Shown here piece after piece: positions 26,354 through 33,763 of a DNA stretch of 64,000 bases. Both the position numbers and the translations under genes were made by a program. The DNA comes from Pseudoalteromonas haloplanktis ATCC 14393. Lineage in GTDB: Bacteria; Pseudomonadota; Gammaproteobacteria; Enterobacterales; Alteromonadaceae. Position 1 is the first letter of the stretch. The number at the start of each line of letters is the position of its first letter. The DNA is taken from positions 62,001-126,000 of the forward strand of contig NZ_AHCA01000009.1 of assembly GCF_000238355.1 (NCBI RefSeq), written 5' to 3'. The notes below the pieces were generated by a model. The model made no database searches, was not told the origin of the DNA, and saw nothing but the letters and a program-made list of their open reading frames with translations.

Positions 26354-28231
26354 GTGCGACTTAAACTTGTTAGTCTAGTTATCATATTGTCAGGGTTATC
26401 GGCCTGTAGTACAACCGAAAAACCGACTAAAACCACTGAAAATCTCAGTTCAGCTAATAGCTCATCACAAATTCAAGCAACTGATGCACAATCACTGTAC
26501 CAACTAGCTTTAAATCGCCAAGGTGTGGACCAAATTCAACTCTTGTATAGTGCACGAGATGCCGCGATCACAGAGCAACAATGGCCACTCCTAGAGCAAA
26601 TATGCACTGAATTAGAACGCACACCGAGCGTAGATCAAGTGCAGAATAAGCTGTATATCGCGTTTGCGCAAAAACAACAAAATAAGAATACCGCCGCACT
26701 TGAGATCTTAGCCAGCTTAGACAACCAACTAACTCAACCTGAACATTTTGCTTGGCACCAATATTTAACTGCCAGTGTGTATGCGTCACAAAATTTGCCA
26801 AAACAAGCGATGGAGTATTTTTTTCGCGCGTCTGAAACCGCCAGCAAAAATAACTTAACGATCCCACAACTCAACCATGATCTTTGGCACAATTTACAAC
26901 AATTATCATCGTATGCGTTGGAGCGCTTTAATCGCGGCTCGGTAGTGCAGCAAGGCTGGGTAAACTTAGCTCTTTATCATCAAGTATATTTAGGTGCGCC
27001 GGTTGAGCTTGATCAAGCGATTAATAATTGGCAACGTCGTTACCCTGGTCACCCTGCAATTGATGTATTGCCAAAAAAAGCGGCTGAGTTAATTGCCATT
27101 ACCCCCCTTACTATTGAACGCTTAGTGGTATTATTGCCGCAATCTGGCGCTAATCAACGTTTGGGGGATGCCTTAAAAGCGGGTGTACTAGCTGCATTAG
27201 ATAACGCCGCGATTGATGAAACCATTTTTATTGACGAAATGCTCAGTCCTGAAGAGCTGACGGTTAAATTACACGAAGCCCAACCAAGCTTTGTGATTGG
27301 TCCGTTGCTCAAAGGAAATATCGATAAGTTTGCTGCAAGCAAAACCTTATTAGACTACCCTGTACTGCACTTAAATACAGCAGATGCCGAACGCCAATCA
27401 CCGCAGCATTACTATTTTGCCTTAAACCCTGAGCACGAAGTACAGCAAGCTCTTGAGCACTTTTTAACGGTGGGCTACCAAAAGCCAATGTTATTAGCAC
27501 CTAATAATAGTACAGGGCAGCGCTTAGTTGATTTTTTCAACGTACAATGGCAACGCTACAGCGAAACGACTCCGGAAGTCGGGCTGTATAATGATAAAAA
27601 AGACATGCCTACCACTATAATTAGCTTGCTTGAAGTAGATAAATCAAAAGAGCGTGTTGCTTCGGTTAAATCGCTATTTAAACAAGAAGTCGAAAGTGAA
27701 ACCCGCTCTCGCCGTGATATTGATGTTATTTATATCCTTGGTGATGCGATGGAAACGCGACTTATCAAACCTTATTTAGATGTCAACGTGAGTACTTTTG
27801 CAGATCGTATTCCTCTGTACGCCAGCTCTAAAAGCCATAGTAAACAAATAGATAGCACAGATAAAGGCGATCTCGAAGGCTTGTATTTTACTGAACTACC
27901 TTGGATGTTGAGTGGGCAAATTGCAGATCATAGTTTGCGTCAACAATATAATTCATTGTGGCCTGATCAAGCCGATATTAGCCAACGTTTATTTGCCATG
28001 GCGTATGACTCTGTGGCAATGCTCAGTAATATTACACAATTGAGTATGATCCCCGGTAAACGCTTTAATGGCTTAACCGGACAGTTAAGTATTACCAGTG
28101 ATGGCCAAGTTAATCGTCATCTTGATTGGGCACAGTACAAAGATAGGCAGATCCAAGCAGTGCAGTTACAAACAACAGCGCCGATGCCCTTATTTATGCA
28201 ATCAGCTACCACCTTATCTAACAGTGAGTAG
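26354..28231 (+). CDS. lpoA: Outer-membrane lipoprotein LpoA, activator of PBP1a
   Basis: LpoA reaches from the outer membrane through the peptidoglycan to stimulate PBP1a. About 625 residues: a lipoprotein signal with lipobox GLSAC (Cys about residue 18), an N-terminal helical TPR-like region (residues ~40-270), and a C-terminal periplasmic-binding-protein-like domain from about LVVLLPQSGANQRLG (residue ~257). I place the start at the GTG (26354) that gives a proper signal peptide. The longer open frame upstream overlaps rsmI and the divergent promoter region. First gene of lpoA-yraN-diaA-dolP. Confidence 0.92.
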   Translation: MRLKLVSLVIILSGLSACSTTEKPTKTTENLSSANSSSQIQATDAQSLYQLALNRQGVDQIQLLYSARDAAITEQQWPLLEQICTELERTPSVDQVQNKLYIAFAQKQQNKNTAALEILASLDNQLTQPEHFAWHQYLTASVYASQNLPKQAMEYFFRASETASKNNLTIPQLNHDLWHNLQQLSSYALERFNRGSVVQQGWVNLALYHQVYLGAPVELDQAINNWQRRYPGHPAIDVLPKKAAELIAITPLTIERLVVLLPQSGANQRLGDALKAGVLAALDNAAIDETIFIDEMLSPEELTVKLHEAQPSFVIGPLLKGNIDKFAASKTLLDYPVLHLNTADAERQSPQHYYFALNPEHEVQQALEHFLTVGYQKPMLLAPNNSTGQRLVDFFNVQWQRYSETTPEVGLYNDKKDMPTTIISLLEVDKSKERVASVKSLFKQEVESETRSRRDIDVIYILGDAMETRLIKPYLDVNVSTFADRIPLYASSKSHSKQIDSTDKGDLEGLYFTELPWMLSGQIADHSLRQQYNSLWPDQADISQRLFAMAYDSVAMLSNITQLSMIPGKRFNGLTGQLSITSDGQVNRHLDWAQYKDRQIQAVQLQTTAPMPLFMQSATTLSNSE

Positions 28232-28264
28232 TTGTTAACAAACTTATCGAACAAGGATGTCATT

Positions 28265-28636
28265 ATGTCGTGGTTTAAACAGCTGTGGCAAAATAGCCGG
28301 GAAAAAGGCCAATACTACGAGCAAGAAGCTCAAAAATATTTAGTTGCGCAGGGGCTAATCCCTATTGAGTGTAACTATAACTGCCCTTACGGGGAGCTAG
28401 ATGTAATAATGCGCGATGGCAACACGTTAGTGTTTGTGGAAGTGAAATTTCGCAGTAGCCATGTTAAAGGCGGAGCACTCCATGCTTTAGGGAAGCAAAA
28501 GCAAGCACGCTTAAAACGGTCAATTTACCATTATTTAGCGGCGAAAAAACTGAGTGACCAAGCAATACGAATTGACTTTGTCGCTATAACCGGCGAAGCA
28601 TCACAACAACTTAATTGGATAAAAAACGTATTTTAA
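28265..28636 (+). CDS. yraN: YraN family (UPF0102) predicted endonuclease-like protein
   Basis: 123 residues with the restriction-endonuclease-like core of the UPF0102 family: REKGQYYEQEAQKYL, CPYGELDVIMRD (catalytic-type Glu/Asp) and LVFVEVKFRSS (ExK). These are the metal-binding positions of the PD-(D/E)xK fold, though no activity is established for the family. The start is the ATG preceded by AAGGA, rather than a TTG 33 bases upstream. Second gene of the lpoA operon. Confidence 0.9.
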   Translation: MSWFKQLWQNSREKGQYYEQEAQKYLVAQGLIPIECNYNCPYGELDVIMRDGNTLVFVEVKFRSSHVKGGALHALGKQKQARLKRSIYHYLAAKKLSDQAIRIDFVAITGEASQQLNWIKNVF

Positions 28637-28637
28637 T

Positions 28638-29225
28638 ATGCAAGATACCATTAAAGAAATTTTTACAGAAAGCATTCAAGTGCAAATTGCCGCAGGTGAA
28701 GTACTCCCTAGTGCATTAGAAGCAGCTGCATTTACCATAGCGCAAAGCCTGATCAATGGTAATAAATTGATCTGTTGCGGCACCGCTAGCTGCCATATGC
28801 TTGCGCAGCATATGGCAGGTGTATTGATCAATTACTATGAAACCGAACGCCCGTGTTTACCCGCAATTGCTCTCTCTCAAGAACATATCAATCTTGGTCA
28901 AAACAACCAAAGTGATGACCAAGATACTTTTGCTCGTCAAGTTCGCGCTTTTGCTCAACAAGGCGACTTACTGTTAGTGTTGGCAATCAATGGTAATGAA
29001 AAAAATATCATTAGCGCAGTTGAAGCGGCACTCACTAAAGATATGAAAGTCATTGTGTTGGTTGGTGATGACGGTGGTGAATTAGTTGGTTTATTGGGTG
29101 CAAATGACGTAGAAATACGTGTGCCATCAAAACGTCCAAGTCGCATTATTGAATCTCACTTGGTTAATCTTCATTGTTTAAGCGAACTCGTCGACTTAAC
29201 CTTATTCCCACAGGAAGAAAATTAA
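28638..29225 (+). CDS. diaA: DnaA initiator-associating protein DiaA (SIS domain)
   Basis: In E. coli DiaA is a tetramer that binds several DnaA molecules and promotes open-complex formation at oriC. The 195-residue SIS-fold protein matches DiaA along its length: FTESIQVQIAAGE, SLINGNKLICCGTASCHMLAQH, ETERPCLPAIALS, DVEIRVPSKRPSRIIESH and TLFPQEEN. It is distinct from GmhA (sedoheptulose isomerase), and the location in the lpoA-yraN-diaA-dolP operon supports DiaA. Its TAA overlaps the dolP ATG by one base. Confidence 0.92.
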   Translation: MQDTIKEIFTESIQVQIAAGEVLPSALEAAAFTIAQSLINGNKLICCGTASCHMLAQHMAGVLINYYETERPCLPAIALSQEHINLGQNNQSDDQDTFARQVRAFAQQGDLLLVLAINGNEKNIISAVEAALTKDMKVIVLVGDDGGELVGLLGANDVEIRVPSKRPSRIIESHLVNLHCLSELVDLTLFPQEEN

Positions 29226-29791
29226 TGTTGAAACAATCTCTTATCGTTATCAGTACGGTTTTATTATTACAAGGTTGTGCCGCTGCAGTCGTCGCTGGCA
29301 CTGCGGGAGCTGTTACTGCAGCAAACGATCGTCGTACGCTTGGCTCACAAATAGACGATAGCAATATTGAAATCAAAGCTGGGGTTGCAATAAACGATGT
29401 GCCTCGTCTTGCTGATCATGCCAATATTAACGTAATTAGCGTTAACGGCATTGTATTACTCGTAGGCCAAGTTGCTAACCAAGAAATGAAAAACGAAGCT
29501 CAGCGAGCGATTGAGGGCTTACCTGCAATACGTAAAATACATAACCAGCTGCGTATTGGCTCTAATATAAGTATGAGCACCCGAACCCACGACTCTTGGC
29601 TTACCTCTAAAGTAAAAACACAATTACTCACCACTGAAAATATCAGTAGCAACAACATCAAAGTAGTTACAGAGAACGGTGAAGTATTTTTAATGGGCTT
29701 AGTATCAGATGCTGAATCGAACACCGCTGTAGATGTTGCCCGTAATGTATCTGGTGTAGAGCGTGTAATTAAAGTATTTGAATATTTGTAA
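29225..29791 (+). CDS. dolP: Dual BON-domain outer-membrane lipoprotein DolP (YraP)
   Basis: 188 residues: lipoprotein signal MLKQSLIVISTVLLLQGC (lipidated Cys at 18) and two BON domains, about residues 45-112 (AGVAINDVPRLADHANINVIS...) and 120-188 (DSWLTSKVKTQLL...GVERVIKVFEYL). BON domains bind anionic phospholipids. DolP supports outer-membrane integrity and BAM function. The start is the ATG that gives the signal peptide; an in-frame start 17 codons upstream lies within diaA. Its transcript would run through a heptamer array before the terminator. Confidence 0.92.
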   Translation: MLKQSLIVISTVLLLQGCAAAVVAGTAGAVTAANDRRTLGSQIDDSNIEIKAGVAINDVPRLADHANINVISVNGIVLLVGQVANQEMKNEAQRAIEGLPAIRKIHNQLRIGSNISMSTRTHDSWLTSKVKTQLLTTENISSNNIKVVTENGEVFLMGLVSDAESNTAVDVARNVSGVERVIKVFEYL

Positions 29792-29801
29792 AAGGTATCA
29801 G

Positions 29802-30336
29802 GAGCAACGAGCAACGAGCAACGAGCAACGAGCAACGAGCAACGAGCAACGAGCAACGAGCAACGAGCAACGAGCAACGAGCAACGAGCAACGAGCAACG
29901 AGCAACGAGCAACGAGCAACGAGCAACGAGCAACGAGCAACGAGCAACGAGCAACGAGCAACGAGCAACGAGCAACGAGCAACGAGCAACGAGCAACGAG
30001 CAACGAGCAACGAGCAACGAGCAACGAGCAACGAGCAACGAGCAACGAGCAACGAGCAACGAGCAACGAGCAACGAGCAACGAGCAACGAGCAACGAGCA
30101 ACGAGCAACGAGCAACGAGCAACGAGCAACGAGCAACGAGCAACGAGCAACGAGCAACGAGCAACGAGCAACGAGCAACGAGCAACGAGCAACGAGCAAC
30201 GAGCAACGAGCAACGAGCAACGAGCAACGAGCAACGAGCAACGAGCAACGAGCAACGAGCAACGAGCAACGAGCAACGAGCAACGAGCAACGAGCAACGA
30301 GCAACGAGCAACGAGCAACGAGCAACGAGCAACGAG
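29802..30336 (+). repeat. Perfect 7-bp tandem array, unit GAGCAAC, about 76 copies
   Basis: 535 bp of uninterrupted GAGCAAC repeats (76.4 copies) with no sequence variation visible. It begins 11 bp after the dolP stop and ends 3 bp before the dolP terminator stem, so it would form most of the dolP 3' untranslated region. Because 7 is not a multiple of 3, every frame reads the same heptapeptide in rotation (EQRATSN on plus, LVARCSL on minus) with no stops, so the long open frames here are artefacts. No spacers exist, so it is not a CRISPR array. Confidence 0.97.
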
Positions 30337-30339
30337 TTT

Positions 30340-30373
30340 AAAAGCCTTGCGGTTAATATCGCAAGGCTTTTTT
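30340..30373 (+). terminator. Terminator of the lpoA-dolP operon
   Basis: AAAGCCTTGCG pairs with CGCAAGGCTTT around an 8-nt loop, followed by TTTTT. It starts directly after the heptamer array. Confidence 0.9.
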
Positions 30374-30394
30374 AATTCCTGTAGGTGGGAGTTT

Positions 30395-30556
30395 ATACCA
30401 ATCGTGTTAAGTTACTGACCATTTATAGCGACAGATAAATGGAGTGATAACAAGGCATAAATTTTGACATGTAGTTGTTCTACATGAAAAATTTATAACG
30501 CAGTTAGCCCTTTATTTAGCCCGCTAGAATGGTTAAATATTTAAGTCGATTGGTAT
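30395..30556. mobile_element. MITE-like element with ATACCAATCG terminal inverted repeats
   Basis: A 162-bp non-coding element bounded by the perfect 10-bp inverted repeats ATACCAATCG (30395-30404) and CGATTGGTAT (30547-30556). Inside are a hairpin CATTTAT/ATAAATG (30420-30441) and a long hairpin with perfect CATGTAG-TTGTT-CTACATG core (30468-30486), extended by ATAAATTTT/AAAAATTTAT arms. I recall TATACCAAT-ended repeats of this type being common in Pseudoalteromonas-like genomes, but could not search. No transposase is present, so it would be non-autonomous. Confidence 0.6.
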
Positions 30557-30621
30557 TACCTCGCGCAGGTTTATGTTCACCACCGGGGAATCCCGAGAGC
30601 TTCGCTACACAGAGAAGAAAA

Positions 30622-30700
30622 GCTTCGGGCTTCGGGCTTCGGGCTTCGGGCTTCGGGCTTCGGGCTTCGGGCTTCGGGCTTCGGGCTTCGGGCTTCGGGC
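30622..30700 (+). repeat. 7-bp tandem array, unit GCTTCGG, 11 copies
   Basis: 79 bp of perfect GCTTCGG (11.3 copies). It is unrelated in sequence to the GAGCAAC unit but has the same period, and again lies just before a hairpin terminator (stem starts 9 bp later). The 65 bp between the MITE-like element and this array show no recognisable feature. A 73-aa open frame across it is judged spurious. Confidence 0.95.
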
Positions 30701-30708
30701 AAATATTT

Positions 30709-30740
30709 AAAAACCTTGCTGTTCATGTTGCGAGGTTTTT
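30709..30740 (+). terminator. Hairpin terminator after the GCTTCGG array
   Basis: AAAAACCTTGC pairs with GCGAGGTTTTT (one T-G wobble) around a 10-nt loop, with a T-run. No gene ends immediately upstream, so it may terminate read-through or a short untranslated transcript. Its CTTGC core resembles the dolP terminator. Confidence 0.75.
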
Positions 30741-30866
30741 TATTATCTGAAATCACAGCTGGCACAAACCTTGTAAGTATTCAGTTATCGCAACAATTTG
30801 CCCTTGCTTGCTGTGTAATTAAGCAATTATTACGCAGTAAACAAGGCATTTTTACAAGGAGGCACT

Positions 30867-31598
30867 GTGTCTAAGTCTGCAATTTTATATCGCATGGTAA
30901 CCGATGAGCATATTTGCCCGTTCGGCTTAAAATCAAAAGATTTACTAGCGCGTAATGGTTACGATGTTGATGATCGCCACCTTACCAGCCGCGAGCAAAC
31001 TGATGACTTCAAACAGCAGCATGATGTAAAAACTACGCCACAAACCTTTATTGATGATAAACGTATTGGCGGGTACTATGACTTGCGCGATTTTTTCAAC
31101 CTTTCTGATGCGGGTCAACAGGGCACAAGTTACACGCCGGTGTTAGCCATTTTTGCAGTCACTCTATTACTCAGCTGCGGGTTTAGTTTTGCCAGCGGCG
31201 ACGCTTTATTATCAATGCAAAATCTAATGTTGTTTGTTGCACTATCGATGGCTGTTTTAGCCATTCAAAAGCTGCAAGACTTATACAGCTTCTCAAACTC
31301 ATTTATTACCTATGACTTACTTGCCATGCGCGTGGTGCCTTATGCGTATGTTTATCCTTTTATAGAAGCCTATGTTGCCATTGGTATGGTAGCCAAATTA
31401 CCAGCCTTAGCTGTGGCGCCGTTCTCGTTATTTATCGGCGGTATTGGCGCAGTGTCAGTATTTAAAGCGGTGTATATTGATAAGCGAGATCTTAAATGTG
31501 CCTGTGTGGGGGGCGACAGTAATGTACCACTAGGTTTTATCTCATTAACCGAAAACCTATTTATGATAACCGCAGGTATTTGGATGCTAGCTAGTTGA
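30867..31598 (+). CDS. Glutaredoxin-MauE fusion membrane protein
   Basis: 243 residues. Residues 1-85 form a glutaredoxin-like domain (HICPFGLKSKDLLARNGYDV, TTPQTFIDDKRIGGYYDLRDF) with a single active-site cysteine in CPFG. Residues ~90-243 have four membrane segments and end in the MauE-like block KCACVGGDSNVPLGFISLTENLFM. MauE/DoxX-type membrane proteins are linked to thiol-disulfide exchange. The fusion suggests electron passage between a cytosolic thiol domain and the membrane. Start is GTG with AAGGAGG four bases upstream. Confidence 0.75.
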   Translation: MSKSAILYRMVTDEHICPFGLKSKDLLARNGYDVDDRHLTSREQTDDFKQQHDVKTTPQTFIDDKRIGGYYDLRDFFNLSDAGQQGTSYTPVLAIFAVTLLLSCGFSFASGDALLSMQNLMLFVALSMAVLAIQKLQDLYSFSNSFITYDLLAMRVVPYAYVYPFIEAYVAIGMVAKLPALAVAPFSLFIGGIGAVSVFKAVYIDKRDLKCACVGGDSNVPLGFISLTENLFMITAGIWMLAS

Positions 31599-31713
31599 TA
31601 AAACATAAAATAGTTTTGCCACTTTATTGCAGCTCTATCATGGTTAAAGCAGCAAAATTTCGCTAGTATGGCGTGGTGTTATTTTTTATTAACGCTTCAT
31701 CAATTAGGAATTT

Positions 31714-32562
31714 ATGAACAAAGATCTACTGCTCCACCCGGTACTTATTTCATTAGTCGTGATCACCATTGCCTTTAGCCTTAAAGCACTGGTTGATAGG
31801 TTTGCACGACATAAAGCACAGAAAAAAGAAAAAGATATTCGCTATATTTCGCACAATATTAAGCACTTTATTAACTTAGTAACTGTGCTTTTACTGTTAT
31901 TCGTTTGGTCTACTGAAATTCAGAACTTTGCGCTGTCGATCGCGGCATTTGCGGTGGCTATTGTATTTGCAACCCGAGAGTTTATTCAGTGTGTAATTGG
32001 CTTTATCTATTTAGTTACCACGCGCCCATTTCGGGTTGGCGATTGGGTGCAGGTTGGTGAATATTATGGTGAAATAGCAGAAACCGATTGGATCAAAACC
32101 ACTATGCATGAAATTGATATGCATACCTATCAGTTTTCCCGTAAGACTATTTATATCCCTAATAATAAGCTGATCACTAGCCCAATTAAAAACCTAAACT
32201 TTGTAAAACGTTTTACCACACACCACTTTAGTATTGTGCGTAAGGAAAGCTTTAATCCTTACCCTATCTATACCACTTTAAGTGATAAGGCAAAGCAATG
32301 CTGTGAAGAGTTCCAAGATGTAGCAGGACGCTATAACTCGATTATTGAAAGAAAGTTAGATGCTAAAATTTCCGGTCCAGAGCCAGAGATACACTTTAGT
32401 ACCACTGATTTAGGTGAGTTTAAAGCCAGCTTTACGTTATTCTGCCCAACTGAAAAAGCGCTTGAAATAGAACATAAGCTAACCGAGTATTTTATGCAGC
32501 TTTGGTACAGCGAAGCTGCAAAACAAGAAAGCAGTAACACCTCACATAACAAAACGACTTAA
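31714..32562 (+). CDS. Small-conductance mechanosensitive channel (MscS family)
   Basis: 282 residues: an N-terminal membrane helix (about 9-26), two further ones (about 50-66 and 71-90), the TM3 pore-lining helix toward VFATREFIQCVIGFIYLVTTRPFRVGDWVQVGEYYGEI, the MscS beta-domain signature, and a mixed alpha/beta cytoplasmic part. TM3 has few glycines compared with E. coli MscS, so gating may differ. The family releases solutes upon hypo-osmotic shock. Monocistronic. Confidence 0.85.
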   Translation: MNKDLLLHPVLISLVVITIAFSLKALVDRFARHKAQKKEKDIRYISHNIKHFINLVTVLLLLFVWSTEIQNFALSIAAFAVAIVFATREFIQCVIGFIYLVTTRPFRVGDWVQVGEYYGEIAETDWIKTTMHEIDMHTYQFSRKTIYIPNNKLITSPIKNLNFVKRFTTHHFSIVRKESFNPYPIYTTLSDKAKQCCEEFQDVAGRYNSIIERKLDAKISGPEPEIHFSTTDLGEFKASFTLFCPTEKALEIEHKLTEYFMQLWYSEAAKQESSNTSHNKTT

Positions 32563-32592
32563 GCTAATAGTTTAAGCTTACCACTATACGGT

Positions 32593-32634
32593 ACAGCTTG
32601 ACTCACTTGATTAAAAGTAAGTGAGCCAAGCTGT
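32593..32634. terminator. Hairpin between MscS and lipoprotein genes
   Basis: ACAGCTTG-a-CTCACTT pairs with AAGTGAG-c-CAAGCTGT around a loop of about 10 nt, a long stem between convergent genes. No good U-run, so termination may be inefficient or factor-assisted. Confidence 0.5.
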
Positions 32635-32639
32635 TAATG

Positions 32640-32888
32640 TTAGCCACCTGTTCTAAGATCTCGTTCAAACTCAGTTTCAGTTTTCACTGGCTGACAATGG
32701 GTTTGCACTGTACTTTTATTTGCCTCATCTTTGTCGGTGCTAAAAATGGTGTAGTTATAATCTGTTTCGACTTCACCACCTAGGCACTCATGCTCTGCAT
32801 ACACCTCATTGCTATGGCCATCTTTTATTTCTTGTGATGCACACCCAGCTAAGAGTAAAAACACCGTTAAAACGGATAAAAATTTCAT
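32640..32888 (-). CDS. Small lipoprotein, 82 aa
   Basis: Lipoprotein signal MKFLSVLTVFLLLAGC (Cys 16) then a polar, acidic 66-residue mature part with two further cysteines (HECLGG, HCQP) that could pair in the periplasm. No family recognised. 29 bp downstream of the DUF2799 lipoprotein gene, same strand, so probably co-transcribed. Confidence 0.65.
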   Translation of the reverse strand: MKFLSVLTVFLLLAGCASQEIKDGHSNEVYAEHECLGGEVETDYNYTIFSTDKDEANKSTVQTHCQPVKTETEFERDLRTGG

Positions 32889-32917
32889 AACATCCCCTGT
32901 AAAGCTACTTTAGTAAA

Positions 32918-33487
32918 TTATAGTTCATATTCAAAATGCACTGAGGGAAGCTTGTTAAGTAATGGCAACAGCGATCTTTCTCTTATTAAATCATCACGCT
33001 CATCATCTAACATTTCTCGCTCCCTGTGCAGCTCTTTACGTTTATTACTGCCAACTGTTTCGGCACTTAACTCATCCCTAATGGTATTAAGACGCCAATT
33101 TATTTCATCAAGCCGCTGCTCTATTTCAGTTTTTCTTTCCTCAAGTTGATAACGATCATTCCCCTCTTGCCATGCTTTTCTAAACTGCGAGCTGTTACAA
33201 ACACCATTATATGATTCGCCGCGTATGCCCAATGTGAAGCCGTTCTCAGGCTCACAATACACCGCAAGGCCTTGCTGATAACTAGCTTGATACTCATTTA
33301 ACTGTGCAGTTATACCAAATTCACGACAAGCGGATATAATTTCCTTTCCCCGCTCATATGTGTAGCCTTGTTGACCATGGCTATAACCAAGCTCCCGCCA
33401 ATTAGCTTGTGCACACTCTTGTTGAGATAAAGAAGTACACCCTGATAGCAAAATAAACAACAACAAAAGTAAAAACCGATAAGGCAT
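32918..33487 (-). CDS. DUF2799 family lipoprotein
   Basis: 189 residues: signal and lipobox ILLSGC (Cys about 17), then the DUF2799 pattern CAQANWRELGYSHGQQGYTYERG, YQQGLAVYCEPENGFTLGIRGESYNGVC and a helical, highly charged C-terminal part (ERKTEIEQRLDEINWRLN) likely to be a coiled coil. Envelope-located, function unknown for the family. Confidence 0.8.
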   Translation of the reverse strand: MPYRFLLLLLFILLSGCTSLSQQECAQANWRELGYSHGQQGYTYERGKEIISACREFGITAQLNEYQASYQQGLAVYCEPENGFTLGIRGESYNGVCNSSQFRKAWQEGNDRYQLEERKTEIEQRLDEINWRLNTIRDELSAETVGSNKRKELHREREMLDDERDDLIRERSLLPLLNKLPSVHFEYEL

Positions 33488-33704
33488 TTTATTTCCTAAT
33501 ATATCAGGGGGTTAATAGAGTACCCATTTTGTATTAGCATTTAGGTAAAGTGAACAATAAAAATGTAACTAGATATTTTATGGTTTCACCATCGCTCTTC
33601 ACCTTTACAACTTAAAGGCCAACGTCTGGAAGTACAACAAATAGTCACATTTATAGACTTTTCAGCAGCAAATTTAACCTCTGAAGGTAAATAGAGTCCA
33701 ATAA

Positions 33705-33736
33705 AAAACCTTGAGAGTGTGCACTTTCAAGGTTTT
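33705..33736. terminator. Terminator after tldD
   Basis: AAAACCTTGAgAGTG pairs with CACTtTCAAGGTTTT with T-runs on both strands. It ends the mreB-tldD operon on the minus strand. The remaining 33488-33704 stretch shows no gene. Confidence 0.82.
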
Positions 33737-33763
33737 ATTTATCGCGTTTGGCCGGTATAAAAA

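Noticed and set aside
29802..30336. CRISPR array
   Set aside because: The 7-bp units are contiguous with no spacers and no cas genes are present.
29500..30341. Long open frames (175-272 codons) on both strands through the heptamer array
   Set aside because: Any frame of a stop-free 7-bp repeat is open; there is no ribosome-binding site or non-repetitive protein sequence. They are by-products of the repeat.
30529..30750. 73-codon plus-strand ORF with repeated RASGFGL
   Set aside because: It is composed of the end of the MITE-like element, the GCTTCGG array and the terminator; no Shine-Dalgarno.
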